A DNA stretch of 46,198 bases, taken from Deinococcus marmoris. GTDB lineage: Bacteria; Deinococcota; Deinococci; Deinococcales; Deinococcaceae. The stretch lies in contig NZ_MSTI01000151.1 of the NCBI RefSeq assembly GCF_001949125.1, forward strand, positions 1-46,198, written 5' to 3'. The notes beneath the pieces were generated by a model. The model saw only the letters and a list, made by a program, of their open reading frames with translations, ran no database searches and was not told where the DNA came from. Within the stretch, counting starts at the first letter, position 1, and each line of letters opens with the position of its first letter. Both the position numbers and the translations under genes were made by a program. Shown here piece by piece: positions 8,320 through 15,871 of this stretch.

Positions 8320-9255
8320 ATGCAAAACGCCGCTCCACTCGCCACCCTGGCCGCCCGCAAGCGGCGTGTCTCGCCCATGCGGCGGCAGGAAACGCTGCTG
8401 GCAGCGCTGCTGATCCTGCCCAGCACCCTGGGAATTCTGGCCTTCGCGGTGCTGCCCATCGCGGCCTCGCTGGGCATCTCGCTCACCGACTGGGGCGGCC
8501 TGAGCAAACCCAACTTCGTGGGCCTCCAGAACTACGCCACCGCGCTGCAAGACCCCCGCGCCACCTCGGCCCTGTCGCACACGCTGATCTATGTGCTGCT
8601 GGCGGTCCCCACCGGACTGGCGATCTCGCTGACGCTGGCGGTGTGGATCAACAACCTGAAGGCGGGCTGGCTGCGAACCGTGTTCCGCACGGTGTATTAC
8701 CTGCCAATGGTTACCATTGGCGTGGCCGTGGCGCTGCTGTGGCAGGTGCTGCTGGCCCCGCAGGGGCTGGTCAACCTGATCCTGGGCTGGCTGGGTGTCC
8801 ACGGTCCCAACTGGCTGGGTTCGCCGTCCTGGGTGCTGCCCGCCGTGGCCGTATTCAGCGTCTGGCAGGGTTCGGGGCAGGGAATCATCCTGTTCCTGGC
8901 CTCGCTGGCAAGCGTGCCGAAAGACCTGTACGAGGCGGCGCAACTGGACGGTGCCAAACCCTTTGAAGCCTTCCGCTACATCACCCTGCCGATGATCAGC
9001 CCCACCGTCTTCCTGGTGCTGGTGCTGAGCCTGATCGGGGCCTTGCAGGTGTTCGAGGCCGTGCTGGTGCTGTCCAATGGCGGCCCCGGCGACAGCAGCA
9101 CCACGGTGGCGCTGTACATCTACAAGACCGCCTTCACCTTCTTCAAGATGGGCTACGCCTCGGCGCTGGCCTGGCTGCTGGCCATCATTCTGATCGGCCT
9201 GATGGTGGTGCAGTGGCGCAACCAGAGCAAATGGGTGAACTATGACCAGGTCTGA
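8320..9255 (+). CDS. CUT1 sugar ABC transporter permease (MalF-type)
   Basis: The product is a 311-residue inner-membrane protein with six predicted membrane segments. The permease EAA loop is clear near residue 205 (EAAQLDGAKPFEAFRYITLP), which docks an ATPase. It is preceded by AAGGAG seven bases before the ATG. Ten bases separate it from the GH114 lipoprotein, and it overlaps the next permease by 14 bases. With the binding protein downstream it forms an oligosaccharide importer of the CUT1 class. The neighbours suggest galactosamine oligomers as cargo. No ATPase is encoded nearby, so it probably borrows a shared MsiK/MalK-type ATPase. Confidence 0.92.
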   Translation: MQNAAPLATLAARKRRVSPMRRQETLLAALLILPSTLGILAFAVLPIAASLGISLTDWGGLSKPNFVGLQNYATALQDPRATSALSHTLIYVLLAVPTGLAISLTLAVWINNLKAGWLRTVFRTVYYLPMVTIGVAVALLWQVLLAPQGLVNLILGWLGVHGPNWLGSPSWVLPAVAVFSVWQGSGQGIILFLASLASVPKDLYEAAQLDGAKPFEAFRYITLPMISPTVFLVLVLSLIGALQVFEAVLVLSNGGPGDSSTTVALYIYKTAFTFFKMGYASALAWLLAIILIGLMVVQWRNQSKWVNYDQV

Positions 9256-10120
9256 ACCTCTCCCGGAAGTCATGACCCGCCGCGACGCCTCACTGAAGGC
9301 GCGGGCACGGGGATCGCAGGCGGCGTTGGTGGGCCTGTTGACCCTGGGGTCCATCGCCATCCTGCTGCCCTTCGCGTGGATGATCCTGACCGCCTTCAAG
9401 ACCCCCGCCGAGGCGTACACCTGGCCGCCGGTGTGGCTGCCCGCCAAATGGAGCCTGGCAAACTTCACGCAACTGTTCGACACCATTCCCTTCGCCCGGA
9501 TGTTCTTCAACTCGGTGTGGACCAGCGTGCTGATCGCCAGCCTGAACATCCTGTCTGCCGCTCCTGCCGCCTACGCCTTTGCCCGGCTGCGCTTTCCGGG
9601 GCAGGGGCTATGGTTCGGCTCGCATCTGCTCTCGCTGATGATTCCCTGGCAGGTCACCATCATCCCGGTCTTCCTGCTGGTGCGCTATCTGGGCTGGTAC
9701 GACAGCTTCACGGCCCTGATCGTTCCCAGCATCGCCAGCGGCTTCACCGTGTTCCTGCTGTTCCAGTTCTTCCGCTCGCTGCCCCGTTCGCTGGAAGAAA
9801 GCGTGCTGATCGACGGCGGCTCGTGGTTCACGGCGCTGAGGCATGTGGCGCTGCCTGCCGCCAAGGGCGCCATCGCGGCGGCGTGGCTGTTTTCCTTCCT
9901 GGGCAACTGGCAGTCCTTTATCTGGCCGCTGATCGTGTTGCAGAGCAGCGAGAAGATGCTGCTGCCAGTGGGGCTGCTGAGCCTGCAAAACCAGTATTCC
10001 GTCAACATCCCGGTGCTGATGGCGGGGGCCACCCTGTCCACGCTGCCCACCGTCATCGCCTACATGTTCGTCCAGCGCTACCTGACCGACGCCGCGATCA
10101 CCAGCGGCCTGAAGGGGTAA
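9242..10120 (+). CDS. CUT1 sugar ABC transporter permease (MalG-type)
   Basis: The product is a 292-residue membrane protein with six segments and the MalG-type EAA loop (EESVLIDGGSWFTALRHVAL). The N-terminal region (PFAWMILTAFKTPAEAY) and the C-terminal QRYLTDAAITSGLKG are hallmarks of the second permease of CUT1 importers; the KG end is typical of MalG. It overlaps the first permease by 14 bases, so the two are translationally coupled. Together they form the channel for the downstream binding protein. An 88-base pyrimidine-rich gap follows before the binding-protein gene. Confidence 0.92.
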   Translation: MTRSEPLPEVMTRRDASLKARARGSQAALVGLLTLGSIAILLPFAWMILTAFKTPAEAYTWPPVWLPAKWSLANFTQLFDTIPFARMFFNSVWTSVLIASLNILSAAPAAYAFARLRFPGQGLWFGSHLLSLMIPWQVTIIPVFLLVRYLGWYDSFTALIVPSIASGFTVFLLFQFFRSLPRSLEESVLIDGGSWFTALRHVALPAAKGAIAAAWLFSFLGNWQSFIWPLIVLQSSEKMLLPVGLLSLQNQYSVNIPVLMAGATLSTLPTVIAYMFVQRYLTDAAITSGLKG

Positions 10121-10208
10121 TCCAGCCATGCCGACTTTCGCTCTCTCCACTCCCGTTTCCAGCGTCCGAACCCTTTTCCGCCCTCTCACCCGTTCTGGAG
10201 GCACCACC

Positions 10209-11450
10209 ATGAAAAAGACCCTGCTCCTGCTCGCCGCCCTGAGTCTGTCCACCGCTGCCACTGCCGTCAACATCGACTACGCCACCTGGGACGGCACCCG
10301 CCAGAAGGCCGACGAGGCGCTGATCGCCGCCTTCAACAAATCGCACCCCGACATCACGGTCAAGTACAACCTCGTTCCCTGGGGCGTGTACTGGCAAAAG
10401 GCCGCCGCGATGGTGGCCGGCGGCAGCACCTACGACGTGATGTGGATGAACCTGGACAACTTCCCCTTCTACCAGTCGCAGGGCGCGCTCTCGCCGATCA
10501 AGCTGAACGCCAAGACGACGGCGGCGCTGCCCAACGTGCGAACCGCGCCGTACAAGGTGGGTGGGCAACTGTACGGCGTGCCGCTGGGGCCGCAGCCGGT
10601 CACGGTCTACATCAACCGCGCGCTGTTCAAGGAACGCGGCGTCCCGATTCCCACCGCGAGCTGGACCTTTGACCAGATGGTGGCCGCCGCCAAGAAACTG
10701 ACCTTTACCAAGGACGGCAAGCAGATCTACGGCATCAACGGCGCGGACCTCCAGTCGGATCTGGAATACGGCATGAGCTTTTACTACGGCGCAGGCGGCA
10801 CGGGCCTGATCAAAAAGACCGGCAACAGCTACACGGCCAGCCTGGACGCCACCTTTGCCAAGACCTCGCAGAAGCTGCTGGACCTGATCTACAAGGACAA
10901 GGTGGCCCCCGGTCCACAGGCCGCCAGCCAGCAGGGCTACCAGATGTTCCTGGCCGGGCAGATGGGCATTCTCGTGCAGGGCAGTTGGATGGTCAGCACC
11001 TGGGACCAGAACAAGGACCTGGACTGGGCCTTTGCGCCGTTTCCCAGCGTGGACGGCAAGCAGCCGCGCCCGGTGGTCAGTGCCCACGCGCTGGTGGTTC
11101 CGGCAGGCAGCAAGAACAAGGAGGCCGCCCAGACGCTGGTGACCTGGATGAACACCAGCCCCCAGGCCCAGCGGATGCTGGCGCAGGAGGGGTTGCTGCC
11201 CACTCTGGCCGAGAACTACAAGAGCCAGTACCTCCAGGCGCTGCCGGGCCGCAACGCCCAGACGGTCTTCGCGCAGCTTCCCAACTCGGTGGTCATCAAC
11301 GCCAGCCTGCGCAACGTGAAAGTGCTGCCGGAAGTACTGACGGTGCTGAGCCAGAAGATGAACCTGGCCTGGACCGGCAACGCCAAACTGCCCGACGCGA
11401 TCAAGCAGGCGACCACCGAGATGGATACCCTGCTGAAAACGGCCAAATAA
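10209..11450 (+). CDS. Extracellular sugar-binding protein of a CUT1 ABC importer
   Basis: The product has 413 residues. It starts with a signal peptide (MKKTLLLLAALSLSTAATA) and continues as a family-1 solute-binding protein (YATWDGTRQKADEALIAAFN, then YDVMWMNLDNFP and GILVQGSWM). The frame is open back to 10128, but ATG 10209 has GGAGG eight bases upstream and begins the signal peptide, so I use it. It captures the sugar oligomer outside the membrane and delivers it to the two permeases. The stop overlaps the kinase start (TAATG). Ligand identity is inferred from the flanking GH114 enzymes and amino-sugar genes. Confidence 0.92.
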   Translation: MKKTLLLLAALSLSTAATAVNIDYATWDGTRQKADEALIAAFNKSHPDITVKYNLVPWGVYWQKAAAMVAGGSTYDVMWMNLDNFPFYQSQGALSPIKLNAKTTAALPNVRTAPYKVGGQLYGVPLGPQPVTVYINRALFKERGVPIPTASWTFDQMVAAAKKLTFTKDGKQIYGINGADLQSDLEYGMSFYYGAGGTGLIKKTGNSYTASLDATFAKTSQKLLDLIYKDKVAPGPQAASQQGYQMFLAGQMGILVQGSWMVSTWDQNKDLDWAFAPFPSVDGKQPRPVVSAHALVVPAGSKNKEAAQTLVTWMNTSPQAQRMLAQEGLLPTLAENYKSQYLQALPGRNAQTVFAQLPNSVVINASLRNVKVLPEVLTVLSQKMNLAWTGNAKLPDAIKQATTEMDTLLKTAK

Positions 11451-12460
11451 TGACCGCGCGGGCCGGGACCAGTCATCCAGAGGCCAGTCATCCAGAACAG
11501 TGGGTGCTGGGCCTGGACGGCGGCGGCAGCAAGACCGCGCTGGCCTATGTCAGCGGCGCGGGGGAGGTGGTGGGGCCGTTTTACGCTCCCGGCATCAATC
11601 CCTTCGACCGCCCGGATTGGGAGGCCATCATGCGCGCTTTTCTGAGCGCGTGGCCTGCCCCTGGCCCGCTGGTCCACGCCTCTCTTGGTCTGCCCGGCTA
11701 CGGCGAGTCCCCGGCCTTCAGCGCCCGGCAGGCGGGCGTGTGCGCCGACCTGCTCGGCACCTGCCCGCACAGCGTCATGAACGACGTGGCGGCCGCCTTC
11801 GTGGGGGCCTTCGCGGGTGGACCGGGCGCGCTGCTGCTGGCCGGAACCGGCTCGATGGTCTGGGCAGATGACGGCGCGCGCCAGATTCGCACCGGCGGCT
11901 GGGGTGAGGGCTTTGGCGACGAGGGCAGCGCGTACTGGATCGGGCGGCGGGCGCTGGGTCTGGCCAGTCAGTCGCTGGACGGCAGGCATCCCGACGCCGA
12001 TTTTGCGCAGGCGCTGCTGACCCCCGTGCTGGACGGCCCCCCCACCCAGCCGGACCTGCTGATGTGGTACCACGGGCAGGCGCATGTCCGTTCCGCCGTC
12101 GCCATGCTGGCCCGCTCGGTGGATCATCTGGCCGAGGACGGGCAGCCCACCGCCTGCACCATTTTGCTGGAAGCTTCAAAACTTCTCGCCCAGCACGTCA
12201 GTGCCGCCCGCCAGCAGCTTGGCACACCTGATCTGCCCTGGAGCTACGCGGGCAGTGTGCTGGGCAGCCGCACGGTGCTGGGCGCGCTGACGACGCTGCT
12301 CGGCCAGCCACAATCTCCCGCGCTCCCTCCCCTGGGCGGCGCGCTGTTCCACGCCGCCTCCCGCGCCGGATTCACCACCGATACCGACTGGCAGGCACGG
12401 GTCCGCGCGCCCCTGCTCTCCACCTCAACCCCTCAACCTCTTCTTCAGGAGCAAGCATGA
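11450..12460 (+). CDS. BadF/BadG-family amino-sugar kinase (N-acetylglucosamine-kinase-like)
   Basis: The product has 336 residues and an ASKHA-fold ATPase signature: phosphate-1 loop GLDGGGSKT near residue 21, phosphate-2 loop LLLAGTGSMVWA near 125, and the characteristic GGWGEGFGDEGSAYWIGRRA after it. Family members include N-acetylglucosamine and glucosamine kinases. Here it would phosphorylate imported galactosamine (or its N-acetyl form) at C6 in the cytoplasm. The ATG overlaps the binding-protein stop, and its own stop overlaps the SIS gene (ATGA). The sugar specificity is inferred from the operon, not visible in the protein. Confidence 0.85.
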   Translation: MTARAGTSHPEASHPEQWVLGLDGGGSKTALAYVSGAGEVVGPFYAPGINPFDRPDWEAIMRAFLSAWPAPGPLVHASLGLPGYGESPAFSARQAGVCADLLGTCPHSVMNDVAAAFVGAFAGGPGALLLAGTGSMVWADDGARQIRTGGWGEGFGDEGSAYWIGRRALGLASQSLDGRHPDADFAQALLTPVLDGPPTQPDLLMWYHGQAHVRSAVAMLARSVDHLAEDGQPTACTILLEASKLLAQHVSAARQQLGTPDLPWSYAGSVLGSRTVLGALTTLLGQPQSPALPPLGGALFHAASRAGFTTDTDWQARVRAPLLSTSTPQPLLQEQA

Positions 12461-13413
12461 ATCCCACCACCCGCAGCATCCAGGAACAATTCCCCCTGTG
12501 GAGGCAGGCGGCCCAGACCGATCTGCCCGCCCTGACCCGCGACGACATGCACGTCCTGATCGGCTGCGGCACCTCGTACTACCTGGCCCAGAGCGTGGCC
12601 GCCGCGCTGAACGAGGCGGGCTTCCAGGCGCTGGCCGTGCCCGGCGGCGAGTGGCTGCACCGCCCGCAGTCTTACCTTCCGGCAGGAACGCGCCCGCATG
12701 TGCTGGCCTTCTCGCGCAGCGGCGAATCCACCGAAACCGTGCAGGCCGCCGTCCGCAGCCGCAAGGATGGCCTGCACGTCACCGCCCTGACCTGTGAGTC
12801 GGGCAGCAGCCTGGCAAAGAACGCCGACACGGTGCTGTACGCCCCCACCCATCCCGAGGAAGGCATCGTGATGACGGCCTCGGCCAGCCTGATGCTGCTG
12901 CTGGGTCTGCGGCTGGCGGGGCTGGAGATGACTGGAGAGAAGATCACCGCCTCTGAACAGCTTCTGAACGAGGCGTACGGGGGCTTTGCCGCCGCCATCG
13001 CCGGGCGCTCGCATTTCGTCTTCCTGGGCGCGGGTTCGCTGTTCGGCGTGGCGCAGGAGGGGGCGCTGAAGCTTCAGGAAATGAGCCTGACCTACACCCA
13101 GGCCTACCATCCGATGGAGTACCGCCACGGTCCGATCAGTCTGGTGGACGAGCGCACCGCCGCCGTGGTGCTGTACCACCCCGACTCGGCAGCCGAGGAA
13201 GGCCGACTGGCGCGTGACCTGATGGGCAAGGGCGCGAGGGTCATCGGCTTTGGCGGACCCGGCGACGTGAGTTTTGAGCTGACAGGCGATGCCAGCACCC
13301 GCGCCCTGGGGGTGCTGCCTGCCCTCCAGATGCTGGGCGAGTGCGTGGCGCAGGCCAAGGGGCTGGACACGCTGACCCCCCGCTGGCTGACCAAAGTGGT
13401 GACCCTCGCGTGA
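12457..13413 (+). CDS. Double-SIS sugar isomerase/deaminase (AgaS/GlmS C-domain-like)
   Basis: The product has 318 residues and two SIS domains. The first carries VLIGCGTSYYLAQSVAAAL and FSRSGESTETVQA; the second carries FLGAGSLFGVAQEGALKLQE and YHPMEYRHGP, the phosphosugar-binding patterns of GlmS isomerase domains and AgaS. There is no glutaminase domain, so it would work in the catabolic direction: galactosamine-6-phosphate to tagatose-6-phosphate plus ammonia is the expected step. It is coupled to the kinase by ATGA and to the following GTG start by GTGA. A glucosamine-6-phosphate specificity cannot be excluded. Confidence 0.85.
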   Translation: MNPTTRSIQEQFPLWRQAAQTDLPALTRDDMHVLIGCGTSYYLAQSVAAALNEAGFQALAVPGGEWLHRPQSYLPAGTRPHVLAFSRSGESTETVQAAVRSRKDGLHVTALTCESGSSLAKNADTVLYAPTHPEEGIVMTASASLMLLLGLRLAGLEMTGEKITASEQLLNEAYGGFAAAIAGRSHFVFLGAGSLFGVAQEGALKLQEMSLTYTQAYHPMEYRHGPISLVDERTAAVVLYHPDSAAEEGRLARDLMGKGARVIGFGGPGDVSFELTGDASTRALGVLPALQMLGECVAQAKGLDTLTPRWLTKVVTLA

Positions 13414-13907
13414 CCGTGGCGGCTCCTCAAACCTCTGCCGACATCATCCGCGCCGCCCGCGCTGGGGGCTACGCGCTGGCGGCCTTCAACGCCGTCAACC
13501 TGGAAACCGCGCAGGCCATCGTGCGGGCGGCTGAGGCCGTGCGCGCGCCCGTGATCCTCCAGTTCTCCCAGAACGCCGCCCGGCACGGCGGGCTGGCGCA
13601 ACTGGCCGCGCTGGGCCAGAGCCTGAAATCGGATGAAGATGTGCCAACGTTCGTAGAGGCGGTGGGGCGCTGGCCCGGCGGCGCGTTTGACCTGCTGGTG
13701 GTGGATCTGAATCTGCCAGATGGTCTGGGCATGGACCTGCTGGCCCGCGCACTGGAACTGGCGGCTGGTGTTCCCGTGGTGGTGATGAGCGGCCATGAGA
13801 ACCCCAGGCTGGCCGCGCAGGCGGTCCAGTTGGGGGCCAGAGGCTATGTGATCAAGGACCTGGAGGCCGCTGAACATCTGCACGACATCGTCGCGCAGTT
13901 GACTTGA
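13410..13907 (+). CDS. Chimera: class II aldolase N-terminus fused to a response-regulator receiver domain fragment
   Basis: This is a 165-residue frame beginning at GTG 13410, which overlaps the SIS stop. Residues 1-72 match the start of class II fructose/tagatose-bisphosphate aldolases (GYALAAFNAVNLETAQAIV, then APVILQFSQNAA). At about residue 72 (near base 13625) the aldolase ends. The rest is a receiver domain missing its first strand: AVGRWPGGAFDLLVVDLNLP with the phospho-acceptor Asp at residue 99, VVMSGH, and GYVIKD with Lys 149. The aldolase active site (metal-binding His residues and the catalytic Asp) is absent, as is the acidic pair of the receiver domain. A deletion or rearrangement that joined two genes in frame is the likely cause, so the product is probably inactive in both roles. 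Confidence 0.8.
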   Translation: MTVAAPQTSADIIRAARAGGYALAAFNAVNLETAQAIVRAAEAVRAPVILQFSQNAARHGGLAQLAALGQSLKSDEDVPTFVEAVGRWPGGAFDLLVVDLNLPDGLGMDLLARALELAAGVPVVVMSGHENPRLAAQAVQLGARGYVIKDLEAAEHLHDIVAQLT

Positions 13908-14088
13908 GCCGTCCGAGGTGTACACCACGCTGGCCAAGGCCCTACGCGGTGCGCTGTTCGGAGAGGGCGACTACACGCTTGAGGGCAAGACCAGCCGGGT
14001 CAAGCTGCGTGAGCATGATGCCGAGGCCATGGAAGGCCAGCGGCAGGCGGACGTGGAGCGCGAGCTGGCGGAGAATCTCCCAGCCTAG
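13906..14088 (+). pseudogene. C-terminal fragment of an unidentified gene
   Basis: In a different frame, directly after the chimera stop, the plus strand encodes EPSEVYTTLAKALRGALFGE, then YTLEGKTSRVKL, and ends VERELAENLPA with TAG at 14086. It is protein-like and charged, but only a GTG at 13918 could start it and no ribosome site is seen. It is probably the tail of a gene whose front was lost in the rearrangement that made the chimera. The family is not recognised. Confidence 0.35.
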
Positions 14089-14145
14089 TGGGGGCTCTGT
14101 CAGGGAAGCTGCGTCGAGGCGCAGCAGGACGAGACGATCTGACCA

Positions 14146-14282
14146 GAAGTGCCGCTTTGAACGGGTGTCGGCACTTCCCTACGAAGACTGGCGACCGTGA
14201 CGTGTGCTGGACGGACACCCGTAGCGTACATCTCTGCCCAAAAACGTGGAAGTGCTGTTGCCATTCGGCAACACGGCACTTC
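14146..14282. repeat. Cluster of inverted repeats sharing GAAGTGC
   Basis: GAAGTGCCG (14146-14154) pairs with CGGCACTTC (14169-14177). ACGGGTGTC (14161-14169) pairs with GACACCCGT (14214-14222). GAAGTGCTGTTGCC (14249-14262) pairs with GGCAACACGGCACTTC (14267-14282) with a 2-base bulge and a 4-base loop. The same arm recurs three times, which suggests a repeated palindromic element or IS end rather than chance. Confidence 0.5.
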
Positions 14283-14292
14283 TCTCCTGACG

Positions 14293-14520
14293 CTACAGCG
14301 CCCTGGATGCAAGTCCTCGTCCCATTCGACTCGTGAACCGTTTCACTTTGCGTTTGGTAGCAGCTTCCTTAAATTCCCCCCAGAGAGCAATCAGCATGGC
14401 GTCGGTGACTTTCTGGTGACGACACTTTTTTTGATCGCTGAAGTGCTTTTTAGCCCAGCGGTGAAGGGTGCGAATATTGCGCCGACGGCTTAAACTGTGA
14501 TGGAGACGATATCTAGCCAT
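14293..14520 (-). pseudogene. Transposase N-terminal remnant
   Basis: The minus frame begins MARYRLHHSLSRRRNIRTLH and continues RWAKKHFSDQKKCRHQKV TDAML, a basic helical start typical of DDE transposases. From about residue 48 it turns into low-information sequence and stops, so the catalytic core is missing. The start codon lies in the arm of a 10-bp hairpin (14503-14528). It is probably what is left of an IS that inserted into or recombined with the VWA gene. The exact IS family is not assigned. Confidence 0.45.
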
Positions 14521-14528
14521 ATCGTCTC
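14503..14528 (-). promoter_or_regulatory. Perfect 10-bp hairpin over the remnant transposase start codon
   Basis: GAGACGATAT (14503-14512) pairs with ATATCGTCTC (14519-14528) around the loop CTAGCC. The minus-strand ATG (14520-14518) lies inside the stem and loop. This resembles the hairpin at the start of the left-edge transposase and fits start-site masking of read-through transcripts. Confidence 0.45.
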
Positions 14529-14566
14529 ACTTTTTATCGTCTGGGTGCGGAAAAATCCACCCTGGT

Positions 14567-15871
14567 TCAAGCCCTAAACGGGGTAATGACGATCAATTCC
14601 TTTTCCAGCGGATGTGCCGGGGAATCGCTCAACACGGCCAGCGCGGGAGACAGGCAGGTGGAGCCGCCCACCTCAATGCCGGCGATCAGGGCCTGCGCCG
14701 TGAGGTACGGCATGGGTCCAGTAATCACGGCCTGATGCCGGGTGTTGAACAGGTGAACCTCGGCGCTGCTGCCACTCAGCGCGGCGGCGCGGACCACCAT
14801 GCCAGCGGCGGCGCGGGCACAGCGGATGGGTTCACCGCCCATGCTGATGCTGATGTCGATCAGCAGCCGCACCCGGATGGGCATGGGCCGGCTGGCCACG
14901 GTTTTGCGGACAAAGACCCGCTCGGCGTCCCGCGCGTCCCGCCGGGCGTCGTAGCGGCCCTTGCTGCGGTGTGGACGGGTGCGCCCTGGACGCTCAGGAG
15001 GCTTCAGCAGGGGCGCGAGCCGCCGGGCGTGGCCCTCAACATCCTCCGCAATGATCGCGGCGCTGCCGGGGTCCGGCTGAGGCATGGGGGGCAGCGCCGT
15101 GTCCTGGGTGCTGGCGCGGCGTCCGTGACCCTGACTGGGCGCGTCCTGCTGCTCCCCGGACGCCTCGCCGCCTTCCTGTTCCTGGGCGCGGCGCTGTTCG
15201 GCGTCCCCGTCCCGCTCATCGGCGTCCGCACCGGACGCGCTGACCTGTTCCCACGCGTCCGGGGAACAGGTGTCGTCCGCATTCTCCGCCGCCTGTTGCT
15301 CTGGACTGACGTTGCTCGTGGGGCTGGGGATGCGCCCTGGCTGACCACTCTGGTCACCGCTGTCCTGGTCAGTGCCGCTGGATGGCCCATTGGCGTCACT
15401 GGACTCTTCCCCATCCGCCCCGGCCTGGCCGTCAGTGGATTGCCCTTCGCCGCTGTCAGGCGGCCTACTTTCATCACTGGAGCTTCCCTCACCAGTTGGG
15501 GCCTGATCGTCACGGGGTTCTGCTGCACCGCCATCAGCCTGACCATCCTCAGCACTGGGCCCATCTGGATTGGTGTCCGGCTGCTGTTCACCCCCGTCAG
15601 ATGGTCCACGGTCGTCACTGGAATCACCCTGACCGCCACCGGGTTCCCCTTCACCGGATTCACCCTGATCGCCACCGGGTTCTGGTTCACCGCCGTCAGG
15701 CTGTTCACCTTCGGCAGCGGAGTCATCCCCGCCGGACGGAGCCTGATCACCATCGGGTTCTCCTGCACCCCCGTCAGGCTGTTCACCGCCTTCGCCAGAA
15801 TCATCCTGCTCGCCACCGGACTGTGGTTCACCGCTCTCCGGCGGCCCCTCCCCATCAGCAGGGTCATCACT
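14567..15871 (-). pseudogene. C-terminal half of a CobT-like VWA protein: acidic linker plus truncated VWA domain
   Basis: This minus frame is open from about 16006 down to 14567 and has no start codon before 15085. It begins, at the point where the upstream gene stops, with SDDPADGEGPPESGEPQSGG. It continues for about 260 residues of Asp/Glu/Gly/Ser/Gln/Pro linker and then enters a VWA domain with the MIDAS motif DISIS (in RVRLLIDISISMGGEP) and the later GGSTCL. The domain ends at ELIVIT, where ITDG is expected, then reads PFRA and stops. The last strands are therefore missing, next to IS-remnant DNA. The linker composition matches the end of the upstream frame exactly in style, so both are parts of one CobT-like protein split by a +1 frame change. 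Confidence 0.7.

Larger units (their letters stand above)
14089..14566. other. Rearranged, palindrome-rich junk between the two operons
   Basis: No intact gene is present. The stretch contains a cluster of inverted repeats sharing the word GAAGTGC (14146-14282) and, further on, a transposase N-terminal remnant on the minus strand. It separates the chimera on the left from the cut-off VWA gene on the right, so both neighbours lost their ends here. Confidence 0.5.

Noticed and set aside
15004..15870. 288-residue minus-strand frame with a good ATG directly after the N-terminal CobT-like half
   Set aside because: It is the third frame of the same linker: it yields a basic, repeat-like protein and does not lead into the VWA domain. 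The acidic frame continues both the composition and the fold.
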